Assembly (NCBI GenBank): GCA_017518735.1
Contig: JAFWTY010000028.1
Coordinates: forward strand, 1 to 64,000
From: Lachnospiraceae bacterium
GTDB taxonomy: Bacteria > Bacillota > Clostridia > Lachnospirales > Lachnospiraceae
Reading direction: 5' to 3'
Length of the DNA stretch: 64,000 bases
The notes under the pieces are model-generated. The model was not told the origin of the DNA and made no database searches. It saw only the letters and a program-made list of their open reading frames with translations. This document shows positions 17,205 through 25,517 of this stretch, one piece after another (position 1 is the stretch's first letter; each line of letters opens with the position of its first letter). The position numbers and the translations under genes were made by a program.

Positions 17205-18995
17205 TTATGAAATCGGTTCAAAATCAGCAGCGCCGTGCTTGCAAAGCGGACAGATGAAATCATCGGGAAGTTCGTCTCCCTCATAGACATATCCGCAAAC
17301 CTTGCAGACATATCCCTTCTTGCCTTCCGTTTCAGGCTTCGGCTTTACGTTGTTCTGATAGTAGGTATAGGTCATGGTTTCCGCCTTGGTGATCACTCTG
17401 GACTCGGTGATGGAACAGATGAACATTCCGTGTGTTCCTAAATCCACATAGTTTTCTACCTTTAAAGAGAAAAATGCATTGATATACTGCGGCAGGAAAC
17501 GAAGTCCGTTATCGGAACGCATTTCCTCATAATCTTTTAATTTATCTGCTGTTCTTCCGCTCTGGAAACCGAAGTTTTCAAAAACAGAGAACGGTGCTTC
17601 CACGGAAAGACAGTTTACATTTAAGATGCCCGTCTGTTCCACGATATGATGCGTATAGTTTTCTTTGTTGATTGTTACAGCCACACGGTTCGGTGAGCTG
17701 GTAACCTGCGTTACGGTGTTTACGATACAGCCGTTGTCTTTCTTGCCGTCGTTGGTGGTAACGACATATAAGCCGTATCCGATGTTGAACAAAGCACGAA
17801 GGTCATTTTTGTCAGCGGTGTCGTTCTGTCTTGCTTCATATTCTCCGCCGAACTCTTCTGCAAGTGCTTCCAACTGAGCCATACTCTCATCGTTTAATGC
17901 AGACTTGATGTGTACGATGTTCTCTGCAAAAGTACAGTTCTTGCAGTTTTCCAGCATACCCTTCATTACCTTTGCAGCCGTCGGTGCCCAGGATCCGTTC
18001 TCGATCAAACCGATCTTGTGATTGGAGAAATTGCGCTCGGTCAGATGATTTATGAATTCTCTCATGAAGGGGAAAATCTCAGCGTTGTAAGTGGTGGTGG
18101 CAAGAATGATTTTGCCGTAGCGGAATGCATCTTCCACTGCTTCTGCCATATCACATCTTGCAAGGTCATTTACAACTACTTTCGGGCATCCTTTTGCCTT
18201 CAGTAAGTCAGCCAGTTTTTCCACTGCCTTCTTTGTATTTCCGTATACGGAAGTGTAAGCGATCACAATACCTTCCGTTTCCTGCTGATAGGTGGACCAG
18301 GTCTGATACAGACCGAGATAATAACCTAAGTTTTCTTTCAGAATCGGTCCGTGAAGAGGACAGATGATCTGAATATCCAGGTTTGCGGCTTTCTTTAATA
18401 CAGCCTGAACCTGCGCGCCGTATTTTCCGACAATGCCGAAATAATAACGTCTCGCTTCGCAAGCCCAGTCTTCTTCCACATCAAGAGCTCCGAATTTGCC
18501 GAAGCCGTCCGCAGAGAATAATACTTTATCGGTGGAATCATAGGTCATGATAACTTCGGGCCAGTGCACCATCGGTGCTGCCACAAAGTTTAAGGTATGG
18601 CGTCCGAGTTCCAGAGCGGAACCTTCTCCAACCACTACCTGACGATCTTCAAAATCCGTTCCGAAGAACTGCTTCATCATAACAAAAGCCTTTGTCGAGG
18701 AAACAATTTTTGCGTCCGGATATGTTTTTACAAAATTAGCGATATTTGCGGAATGATCCGGTTCCATGTGCTGAACCACAAGGTAATCCGGTTTCTTTCC
18801 GTCCAGTGCTTTTTCGAGATTATCCAGCCATTCATGGGTAAAGTTTTTATCCACGGTATCCATGACTGCAATCTTTTCATCCATAATCACATAGGAATTG
18901 TATGCCATACCGTTCGGTACATCATACTGTCCTTCGAATAAGTCGATCTTGTGATCATTCACCCCAATATAAATAATGTCATTTGTAACTCCCAT
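17205..18995 (-). CDS. Multidomain flavodiiron protein (FDP-flavodoxin-flavin reductase-rubredoxin)
   Basis: This is a soluble oxygen or NO reductase. The N-terminal beta-lactamase-like domain contains the diiron ligands in HMEPDH (about residues 75-80). A flavodoxin domain follows at about 250-395 (FMN-binding TSVYGNTKKA). A flavin-reductase-like domain lies at about 405-560. The C-terminal rubredoxin has C-x2-C (CKVCGY) and C-x2-C (CPLC). At 596 residues it combines four modules, so electrons can flow from NAD(P)H to the diiron site in one chain. I chose the ATG at 18995 because GGAGG lies 4 bases upstream; a farther start at 19019 has none. It lies 58 bp downstream of hydF, which fits protection of oxygen-sensitive hydrogenase. 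Confidence 0.93.
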   Translation of the reverse strand: MGVTNDIIYIGVNDHKIDLFEGQYDVPNGMAYNSYVIMDEKIAVMDTVDKNFTHEWLDNLEKALDGKKPDYLVVQHMEPDHSANIANFVKTYPDAKIVSSTKAFVMMKQFFGTDFEDRQVVVGEGSALELGRHTLNFVAAPMVHWPEVIMTYDSTDKVLFSADGFGKFGALDVEEDWACEARRYYFGIVGKYGAQVQAVLKKAANLDIQIICPLHGPILKENLGYYLGLYQTWSTYQQETEGIVIAYTSVYGNTKKAVEKLADLLKAKGCPKVVVNDLARCDMAEAVEDAFRYGKIILATTTYNAEIFPFMREFINHLTERNFSNHKIGLIENGSWAPTAAKVMKGMLENCKNCTFAENIVHIKSALNDESMAQLEALAEEFGGEYEARQNDTADKNDLRALFNIGYGLYVVTTNDGKKDNGCIVNTVTQVTSSPNRVAVTINKENYTHHIVEQTGILNVNCLSVEAPFSVFENFGFQSGRTADKLKDYEEMRSDNGLRFLPQYINAFFSLKVENYVDLGTHGMFICSITESRVITKAETMTYTYYQNNVKPKPETEGKKGYVCKVCGYVYEGDELPDDFICPLCKHGAADFEPIS

Positions 18996-19077
18996 AAGCC
19001 CTCCTTTTCTGTTTTGCAAAGGATCCCCATCCCCGCAAACTTAATGCTATTTTATCATAAAATACTTGGTTTGTATT

Positions 19078-20322
19078 CTATTCCTTTTCCTGTGGAATGA
19101 TTTCCAGCGACCGGTCGAGAATTCCGTGCATACAGGCAATGGCAATTCCGTAATTTACAATCGGAATCCCCTGTTTTACGGCCCTTTGTACCCTTGATTT
19201 CATCTGTGCTTCATTCAACATACAGCCGCCGCAATGAACCACGAGTGAAATACCGCTTAAATCCTCGGGGAACTCTCCGCCTGACGTAAACCGGTAATTC
19301 AATTTCTTTCCGGTAAATCCTTCAATCCATCCGGGCATTTTTACGGTTCCGATATCCTTGCACTGTCTGTGATGTGTACATCCTTCGGAAATCAGGACCG
19401 TATCTCCTTCCTGCAGGGAAGAAAGCTTCTTTGCTCCGTTAATCTGCGTCTTCAATCCACCTTTATACCGTGCCATCAGAATCGAGAAAGAAGTTAACAT
19501 AATATCATTAGGCGTATCCTTGGATACTTTCTCGAACGCCTGAGAATCGGTAATAACAAGTGCCGGTTTATCTTTTAGTTTACATAATGTCTCTTTCAAA
19601 TCAGTATCCTGACATGAAACAAATGCATAGTGATGGTCAAGAAGTTCTCTCATAACAAGCTGCTGCGGAAGAATCAGACGTCCCTTCGGTGCGGATTCAT
19701 CGACCGGAATCACCAAAACCACAAGATCTCCTTCTTTCAGCAGATCCACGACAACAAACTTCTCTTCTTTCTTATTCGCTCTTGCAAAATCTCCGAGCGC
19801 TTCTTTGAGTTCATAAATACCCTCTCCGGTAAGCGCGGAGACATAAATGTTTTTGGTATTGGCATCCGCTTCCACGGAAGCATTTTCGGATTCGCCCTTT
19901 TCAGCCACATCCGTAGTACTTTTTTCCTGCAAATCCGACTTATTATAGACAACCAGATAGGGAGTCTTTCTTTCTTTGAAGAGTTCCACAAGCTCACTGT
20001 CCTCTTCGGAAAGACCTTTTGTCACATCCACAATCAAAACGGCGATATCCGTCTGGTTGAGAATTTCTCTGGCCTTCTTTACACGCAGTTCCCCAAGCGT
20101 TCCTTCATCATCCAGACCGGGGGTGTCGATAATGACAACCGGTCCGATCGGAAGCAGTTCCATCGCTTTTTTGACAGGGTCCGTCGTCGTACCCTTCACT
20201 TCCGAAACCACGCTTAAATCCTGCCCGGTTACGGCGTTTACCACACTGGATTTACCGGCATTGCGCATCCCGAAAAAACCGATATGCACACGTTCTGCGC
20301 TAACCACTTCGTTTAATCCCAT
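19078..20322 (-). CDS. hydF: [FeFe]-hydrogenase H-cluster maturation GTPase HydF
   Basis: HydF is the scaffold on which the diiron subcluster is assembled before transfer to apo-hydrogenase. The GTPase domain has GMRNAGKS at residues 18-25, DTPG at about 66-69 and NKSD at about 127-130. The C-terminal Fe-S ligand set is complete: C315-x-H317 and H363-C364-x2-C367, the C-x-H ... H-C-x2-C signature of HydF. The 414-residue length is normal. GGGAG lies 6 bases before the ATG. HydG is encoded just upstream; HydE and the hydrogenase itself are not in the window. Confidence 0.96.
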   Translation of the reverse strand: MGLNEVVSAERVHIGFFGMRNAGKSSVVNAVTGQDLSVVSEVKGTTTDPVKKAMELLPIGPVVIIDTPGLDDEGTLGELRVKKAREILNQTDIAVLIVDVTKGLSEEDSELVELFKERKTPYLVVYNKSDLQEKSTTDVAEKGESENASVEADANTKNIYVSALTGEGIYELKEALGDFARANKKEEKFVVVDLLKEGDLVVLVIPVDESAPKGRLILPQQLVMRELLDHHYAFVSCQDTDLKETLCKLKDKPALVITDSQAFEKVSKDTPNDIMLTSFSILMARYKGGLKTQINGAKKLSSLQEGDTVLISEGCTHHRQCKDIGTVKMPGWIEGFTGKKLNYRFTSGGEFPEDLSGISLVVHCGGCMLNEAQMKSRVQRAVKQGIPIVNYGIAIACMHGILDRSLEIIPQEKE

Positions 20323-20336
20323 AGTTTTCTCCCTAC

Positions 20337-20382
20337 TAGTAAAAAACTACACCCATAGGTTTGTAATACTACAGGTGTAGTT
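20337..20382 (-). terminator. Terminator-like hairpin between hydG and hydF
   Basis: On the minus strand the 9-bp stem AACTACACC/GGTGTAGTT with a 20-base loop is followed by TTTTTA. It lies in the 73-bp gap after the hydG stop. It could partly terminate the hydG transcript and lower hydF expression; the loop is long, so it may be weak. Confidence 0.55.
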
Positions 20383-20395
20383 AATTTCGAATGTC

Positions 20396-21853
20396 TTAGA
20401 AACGGAAATCTCTTCTGTTGGAAGAACGGATGTCCGCAATATTCTGCTTTGCGATCTCTTTCGTCTTCTCTCTCGGAATCTTCTCGAGTTCCTTCTCAAT
20501 CAGTGCATAACCGATTTCCTTGGTTTCAGGTGATGCATAGTCTTCCAAATATTCCGCAAGTGTCATTAATGCGTTCGGATGACAGCAGTTCAATATCTGT
20601 CCGGTCTTGCAAAGAGCCATGAAACGATCACCTGTTCTTCCCTCTCTGTAACATGCGGTACAGAAGGACGGCACATGTCCGTTTTCCATAAGCCATCTTA
20701 CAACCTCGTCCAGGGAACGCTGATCGGAAACGTCAAACTGTTCCGTATCATGAGGACGTTCTTCCGGAGTGTATCCTGCATATCCGCCGACGGAAGTTCT
20801 GGAACCGCCGCTGATCTGGGAAATTCCCAGATGCAGAACCTTTTCACGAACCTTCTCATTCTCTCTTGTAGAAATGATCATGCCGGTATAAGGTACCGCA
20901 AGACGAATGCAGGCAACGATTTTTTCAAAAATCTCATCGGAAATACCATTATCAAACTCATCCGGATCGATATCATCCGCTCTCTTAAGACGCGGAACAC
21001 TGATGGTATGAGGTCCTACACCGTGAACTGCTTCCAAATGTTCTGCATGCATTAAGATGCCTGCAAATTCATATTTGTAAAGTTCCAGTCCGAACAGTAC
21101 ACCCAGACCCACATCATCAATACCGCCTCCCATGGCTCTGTCCATGGCTTCCGTATGATAGTTGTAGTCATGTTTCGGTCCTGTGGGATGAAGCTTTAAA
21201 TAACTCTCTTTATGATAGGTTTCCTGGAATAAGATATAAGTTCCGATTCCGGCATCATGAAGCTTCTTATAATTCTCAACGGTGGTTGCCGCAATGTTTA
21301 CATTTACACGGCGGATGTCTCCGTTTTTGTGGTGAATACTGTAAATGGTGTTGATGCATTCGAGGATGTATTCAATCGGATTGTTTACCGGATCCTCACC
21401 TGCTTCAATCGCAAGTCTCTTATGTCCTAAATCCTGAAGAGCAATTACTTCCTCCCGAAGTTCTTCCTGCGTCAGTTTCTTACGGGGAATGTGTTTATTC
21501 TTTAAATGGTATGGGCAGTAAAGACAGCCGTTTACGCAATAGTTGGAAAGATAAAGCGGCGCAAACATTACGATTCTGTTGCCGTAATATGCAAGTTTGA
21601 TCTCGTTTGCAATCTCGAAAATCTTTTCGGTTACTTCCGGAAGGTCACATGCAAGCAGTACACTTGCTTCTCTGTGGGTAAGTCCCGCACATACATAGCC
21701 TTTGTCCTGTTTTTTCGGTCTGGCCTTTTCCAGAATTTCGTTAATTAAAGGTAAATCATGTTTATGCTCCTCCGCATAAGCAAGCGTATCGCGAATCTCT
21801 CCATCGTTGATGAATTCATCCGCGATTAATGATTTGGGGTTATATTGATACAT
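20396..21853 (-). CDS. hydG: [FeFe]-hydrogenase maturase HydG (radical SAM tyrosine lyase)
   Basis: HydG cleaves tyrosine to make the CO and CN ligands of the H-cluster. The radical-SAM cluster motif C-x3-C-x2-C is at residues 106, 110 and 113 (CVNGCLYC). The C-terminal cluster motif begins with CTAC (near 418-421) and a third Cys lies in the LNCC segment. The 485-residue length fits the family. The HydG-specific MYQYNP start and the SGGSRTSVGGY segment are present. A GGAGGAAGG site lies upstream, inside a predicted hairpin (21872-21897). It is followed by hydF, and a thioredoxin gene lies upstream. Confidence 0.96.
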   Translation of the reverse strand: MYQYNPKSLIADEFINDGEIRDTLAYAEEHKHDLPLINEILEKARPKKQDKGYVCAGLTHREASVLLACDLPEVTEKIFEIANEIKLAYYGNRIVMFAPLYLSNYCVNGCLYCPYHLKNKHIPRKKLTQEELREEVIALQDLGHKRLAIEAGEDPVNNPIEYILECINTIYSIHHKNGDIRRVNVNIAATTVENYKKLHDAGIGTYILFQETYHKESYLKLHPTGPKHDYNYHTEAMDRAMGGGIDDVGLGVLFGLELYKYEFAGILMHAEHLEAVHGVGPHTISVPRLKRADDIDPDEFDNGISDEIFEKIVACIRLAVPYTGMIISTRENEKVREKVLHLGISQISGGSRTSVGGYAGYTPEERPHDTEQFDVSDQRSLDEVVRWLMENGHVPSFCTACYREGRTGDRFMALCKTGQILNCCHPNALMTLAEYLEDYASPETKEIGYALIEKELEKIPREKTKEIAKQNIADIRSSNRRDFRF

Positions 21854-21871
21854 TTTATGTAATTCCTTCCT

Positions 21872-21897
21872 CCGATAAGGGGCTATGGTCCCATCGG
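21872..21897 (-). promoter_or_regulatory. Leader hairpin next to the hydG ribosome site
   Basis: On the minus strand CCGATGGG can pair with CCC and ATCGG (stem with a bulge), and the 3' arm runs directly into GGAGG. A TATAAT box lies at 21924-21929, so this is within the 5' leader of hydG. It may tune translation; the pairing is by eye only. Confidence 0.35.
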
Positions 21898-21952
21898 ATT
21901 GCCGTCATCAGACGAACAGAGATATTATACCACATTTTCTGTTTGAAAAGTA

Positions 21953-22264
21953 TTATTTCAGCATATTCAGCAGGTCATTTTTTGTGGTAAGTCCGACCTG
22001 TTTTGCAGCCACTTCTCCGTTCTTGAAAACAAAAATCGAGGGAATGCTCATAATACCGTATTTTTCGGCAAGTTCCGGCTCATCATCCACGTTCACTTTG
22101 CCGACTTTAAAAGATCCGTCGCCCTCTTCTGCAATTTCGGACACAACCGGTCCGATTATTCTGCAGGGGCCGCACCAGGGTGCCCAAAAATCTACCAGCA
22201 CGGGAATATCTGATTTTATAACTTCTTCTTCAAAATTATCATAGGTTAACATAACTTCTTTCAT
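21953..22264 (-). CDS. trxA: Thioredoxin
   Basis: This 103-residue protein has the classic active site WCGPC at residues 30-34 and the cis-Pro strand GIMSIPSIFVF. It is a cytoplasmic disulfide reductase. The start is the ATG at 22264, with GGAGGG 8 bases upstream; an ATG-like start at 22303 would add a Lys-rich stretch without a site. It lies just upstream of hydG, which has its own TATAAT box, so it may be transcribed apart from the hydrogenase genes. The promoter at 22344-22372 is its likely driver. Confidence 0.93.
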   Translation of the reverse strand: MKEVMLTYDNFEEEVIKSDIPVLVDFWAPWCGPCRIIGPVVSEIAEEGDGSFKVGKVNVDDEPELAEKYGIMSIPSIFVFKNGEVAAKQVGLTTKNDLLNMLK

Positions 22265-22343
22265 TTTGTTTCCCTCCTTCTTTTTAAAATGAAACAACGC
22301 CATATATTTCCTTCCTGTTTTATATAACTAACCGATTTGATTC

Positions 22344-22372
22344 ATTATCACGGAAACCATATATAAAGTAAA
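22344..22372 (-). promoter_or_regulatory. Sigma-A-type promoter for the thioredoxin gene
   Basis: TTTACT and GATAAT are separated by 17 bp and face the thioredoxin gene. The rest of 22265-22490 is AT-rich and shows no further gene. Confidence 0.45.
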
Positions 22373-22490
22373 TAGAGTTAACCCTTTTTTCACAATTATT
22401 TAAAAAAGTTCATTTCCATAATTTCCATATCTTGTTTGTTTATATCTTCTTTTAACCCATGAGCCAAATTGACTCAAGAAGTCACAATTG

Positions 22491-22530
22491 TAAAAAAACC
22501 CGGAATGAAGGCTTTTCTTACATTCCGGGG
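22491..22530 (-). terminator. Rho-independent terminator after the acyl-CoA ligase
   Basis: A 9-bp stem CCCGGAATG/CATTCCGGG with a 13-base loop is followed on the minus strand by a seven-T run (22492-22498). It lies 46 bp past the ligase stop. Confidence 0.9.
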
Positions 22531-22575
22531 TTGTTTTTTCCATATAGAAACAACTTACAAGATACTGTGTAAGTC

Positions 22576-24210
22576 TTATCCTCTGTTCTGCGCTGCTACG
22601 AGGCTTTCTCCGCAGTAAATCTGACGAAGCTTCGGCTTCTCGATTTTACCGGTCGGGTTTCTCGGAATATCCGCGAAAATAATTTTATGGGGTCTCTTGT
22701 AACGGGGCAGCTGATGACAGAACTCATTCACCTGATCCTCCGTTAAGGTATAACCGTCTTTCACTTCGATGATGGCTGCGGTAACTTCGCCGAGACGTTT
22801 GTCGGGAATACCGATTACCGCAACATCCTTGATTGCCATGTTGCTGCGAAGGAAATCTTCGATCTGAACGGGATAAATGTTCTCTCCGCCGGAGATAACA
22901 ACGTCTTTCTTACGGTCTACAAGGAAGATAAAGCCGTCCTCGTCCTCCTGTGCCATATCGCCGGTAAAGAGCCAGCCGTCTTCCAGAACTTCCTTCGTGG
23001 CTGCTTCGTCATGATAATAGCATTCCATAACGCCGGGGCCCTTTACGGCAAGCTCGCCGACCTCGCCTCTTTTCACGTCAACTCTGTTTTCATCCACGAT
23101 TCTGGTCTGCCATCCGAAACCTGCCTTGCCGATTGCGCCTACCTTATGGATGTTCTCAACACCCAGATGTACGCAGCCGGGTCCGATGGATTCGGAAAGA
23201 CCGTAGTTGGTGTCATATTCGTGGTTCGGGAATACTTTCTTCCATCTTGCGATTAAGCTGGGCGGAACCGGCTGTGCACCGATGTGCATCAGTCTCCACT
23301 GGGAAAGCTCGTAATCTTCCAGTTTAACCTCTCCGCTGTCGATGGCATCCAGAATATCCTGTGCCCAGGGAACCAAAAGCCATACAATCGTACACTTTTC
23401 CTTGGAAATCGCATCCAATATTACCTTCGGCTTCGTTCCTTTTAACAGAACTGCCTTGCCGCCTGCAAGTAAGGAACCAAACCAGTGCATTTTTGCACCG
23501 GTATGATAAAGGGGCGGAATGCAAAGGAAAATATCATCCTTGGTCTGTCCGTGGTGATTCTGCTCTACTTTGCAGGAATGCACGAGACTTCTGTGCTTAT
23601 GTAAAATCGCCTTCGGGAAACCTGTGGTTCCGGAGGAGAAATAAATCGCTGCTTCATCATCGTCCGTCAGATGAATCTGCGGAGACTGGCTGGACGCATT
23701 TGCGGTAAGTTCCGAATAGGATTCCGCAAAGGACGGGCAGTTCTCACCGACATAGAATAAAAGACGGTTTCTGGAGATTTTTTCCGCAATTTCCTCGACA
23801 CGGCCGATGAATTCCGGTCCGAATACCAGAATATCAACATCTGCAAGGTTTAAGCAGTACTCGATTTCGTCGGATGCATAACGGAAGTTCAAAGGAACCG
23901 CCAAAGCACCGGTCTTTAAGATACCGAAGTAAATCGGAAGCCATTCCAGACAGTTCATAAGAAGAATTGCGACCTTGTCGCCCTTCTTTACGCCTCTGGA
24001 AAGCAAAAGGTTTGCAAAACGGTTTGCCTTTTCCTCAAATACATTCCAGGTGATCTCTCTTCTGTAATGTGTCGTCGGATTCGGCTCGATCAATTCATAT
24101 TCTTTCCAGGTTACTCTTCTGGTCTCCTGAATCTCCGGATTGATCTCCACCAGGCAGATATCATTTCCGTATAATTTACAGTTTCTGTCAAGTATTTCTG
24201 TAATCGGCAT
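22576..24210 (-). CDS. AMP-forming acyl-CoA synthetase
   Basis: This adenylate-forming enzyme activates a carboxylic acid with ATP and CoA. The P-loop-like motif SSGTTGFPK is at about residues 192-200. The hinge/adenylate motif (GWLFTGDMA) and the C-terminal catalytic Lys in NPTGKIEKP are present. The 544-residue length fits fatty-acyl or medium-chain ligases. Pocket specificity cannot be deduced. It is monocistronic: a terminator follows and a palindrome lies just upstream. AGGAG lies 8 bases before the ATG. It is not near other fatty-acid genes. Confidence 0.9.
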   Translation of the reverse strand: MPITEILDRNCKLYGNDICLVEINPEIQETRRVTWKEYELIEPNPTTHYRREITWNVFEEKANRFANLLLSRGVKKGDKVAILLMNCLEWLPIYFGILKTGALAVPLNFRYASDEIEYCLNLADVDILVFGPEFIGRVEEIAEKISRNRLLFYVGENCPSFAESYSELTANASSQSPQIHLTDDDEAAIYFSSGTTGFPKAILHKHRSLVHSCKVEQNHHGQTKDDIFLCIPPLYHTGAKMHWFGSLLAGGKAVLLKGTKPKVILDAISKEKCTIVWLLVPWAQDILDAIDSGEVKLEDYELSQWRLMHIGAQPVPPSLIARWKKVFPNHEYDTNYGLSESIGPGCVHLGVENIHKVGAIGKAGFGWQTRIVDENRVDVKRGEVGELAVKGPGVMECYYHDEAATKEVLEDGWLFTGDMAQEDEDGFIFLVDRKKDVVISGGENIYPVQIEDFLRSNMAIKDVAVIGIPDKRLGEVTAAIIEVKDGYTLTEDQVNEFCHQLPRYKRPHKIIFADIPRNPTGKIEKPKLRQIYCGESLVAAQNRG

Positions 24211-24230
24211 TTCTTTTCTCCTATATTAAA

Positions 24231-24249
24231 ATTGGGGTCTGACCCCAAT
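24231..24249. repeat. Perfect GGGGTC palindrome ahead of the acyl-CoA ligase
   Basis: ATTGGGGTC and GACCCCAAT flank one central base. On the minus strand it is followed by TTTAATA, so it could be a weak terminator for the upstream membrane-protein gene or a dispersed palindromic repeat. Confidence 0.5.
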
Positions 24250-24287
24250 AATTGATTATGCCACTTTAAAGTGCAAAAGTAAACACC

Positions 24288-25082
24288 CTATTCATCAAAA
24301 AAGGCTTTCTTTAAATAGTCTTTTCTTTTTTTCGGGCAAAGGTTCCTGTCGCATTTTTCACACCGCAGAGCCGCGTTGGTTTTTTCCAAAAACCGCTCCG
24401 GATGCATACGGCAGTTCAGCTCTCCCATGAACGCAAAAACAACGGCAAATCCGGCTAACGTCCAGGTTACGACACCCGGAACCGCCAGAAAAGGTGCAAC
24501 CATCATCAATGGATGCCAATGATTTAATCTGCAGGTGTTACAGCATTTGTTTCGCATCACGAGTCGTAACGGGCAAAAAAGGTTATACGCTACCATTTCT
24601 CCGAAATACAATGCAAGAACGATCAGGAACATCTCCGGTGCACCGAGAATACGCATATAATAAAGAACCCAGGTTGCCACTACGGGAATGGCGTACAGAA
24701 GAAGCGCAATCGCAAATCCTTTGTCCATTCTGTGGATTTCCTTGATTTCCTCCAGCGAAAGGTTCGGCTCGCTTTTATACTGCGGAGAAGGCAGAAACCC
24801 GCTCTTTCTCCACTTGTTCCAGCCCGCAGGATGAAAGGTCAGCGGAAGAAACTGAAAAACAAAGCCTGCCAGGATGATTCCGCACATCACATAAACACCG
24901 CTCCACTTTGGGAAGTAGGACGGATCCATCAGGCTTTTTTCCATAATATAGATTCCGACAAAGTAACAAAGAGCCATAAAACGAAAAATCAGACGCAAGA
25001 TGAAATCAATCCGCTTCTTCCGTCTTCTTTTCTTACCATTGCCGGGATCCTTATTCACTTTCACACTTTTATGCTTTAACAT
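24288..25082 (-). CDS. Membrane protein with Cys clusters, function unknown
   Basis: The protein has about 260 residues with five or six hydrophobic segments. On its soluble side it carries clustered Cys: a CCNTC segment next to HWH near the fourth segment, and C-x2-C-x4-C (CEKCDRNLC) in the basic C-terminal tail. These could bind metal or Fe-S. I do not recognise the family. Start is uncertain: the longer ATG at 25112 lies inside the terminator hairpin of the upstream gene, so I use the ATG at 25082; neither has a well-spaced site. The N-terminus is very Lys/Arg-rich. The gene is isolated between an orphan small gene and the acyl-CoA ligase. Confidence 0.65.
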   Translation of the reverse strand: MLKHKSVKVNKDPGNGKKRRRKKRIDFILRLIFRFMALCYFVGIYIMEKSLMDPSYFPKWSGVYVMCGIILAGFVFQFLPLTFHPAGWNKWRKSGFLPSPQYKSEPNLSLEEIKEIHRMDKGFAIALLLYAIPVVATWVLYYMRILGAPEMFLIVLALYFGEMVAYNLFCPLRLVMRNKCCNTCRLNHWHPLMMVAPFLAVPGVVTWTLAGFAVVFAFMGELNCRMHPERFLEKTNAALRCEKCDRNLCPKKRKDYLKKAFFDE

Positions 25083-25108
25083 AAGAAAAGCCAGGCACAA
25101 ACGCCTGG
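25083..25108 (-). terminator. Rho-independent terminator after the 66-residue gene
   Basis: The 6-bp stem CCAGGC/GCCTGG with a 6-base loop is followed on the minus strand by CTTTTCTT. It begins about 24 bp beyond the stop of the small gene. Confidence 0.8.
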
Positions 25109-25131
25109 TCATTACTCCTTTTCCTGCCTTC

Positions 25132-25332
25132 TTAATATACGGTGATTGTTTCGATTACAAGCATGGATTTGTAATCCACATTCGCCTTCTCGATCTTCTT
25201 TCTGATTTCCATCTCATCCTTGCATTTTACCGCATTGGTAACGTCCGGTGTCATATAGAAGCCTCGGAAAAGCTTTTCCGCAAGATATTCATCTGTTTTG
25301 GTATTATGCGCTATGAAGAATTCCCCAGCCAT
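25132..25332 (-). CDS. Small orphan protein, 66 residues
   Basis: I do not recognise it. It is soluble, mildly charged and has one Cys. A strong GGAGGAG site lies 7 bases before the ATG, a strong promoter (25402-25429) precedes it and a terminator follows it, so it is a real one-gene unit. Composition is like its neighbours. Function unknown. Confidence 0.75.
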   Translation of the reverse strand: MAGEFFIAHNTKTDEYLAEKLFRGFYMTPDVTNAVKCKDEMEIRKKIEKANVDYKSMLVIETITVY

Positions 25333-25401
25333 AATGCTCTCCTCCGGGTGACATAATTCAAAAAATTTTATTTGGTGACAGTATTTCTATCATCCATTTC
25401 T

Positions 25402-25429
25402 ATTATAGTATCTGATTTGTAAAAGTCAA
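25402..25429 (-). promoter_or_regulatory. Strong promoter for the 66-residue gene
   Basis: TTGACT and TATAAT are separated by 16 bp, facing left. It is back-to-back with the purC promoter. Confidence 0.65.
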
Positions 25430-25437
25430 CCTTTCAC

Positions 25438-25466
25438 TTGCGAAAGAAAGACCCTTTTGTTAGAAT
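25438..25466 (+). promoter_or_regulatory. Likely purC promoter
   Basis: TTGCGA and TAGAAT are 17 bp apart, 52 bp before the purC ATG. No purine riboswitch is visible in this leader. Confidence 0.45.
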
Positions 25467-25517
25467 AGATTCTGTGCTTAAAAGATGCCCGAAAAGGGTT
25501 ATTTGGAGGTTAAAACA

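Noticed and set aside
25333..25517. Possible purine riboswitch before purC
   Set aside because: I find no conserved purine-aptamer pattern; only two divergent promoters are visible.
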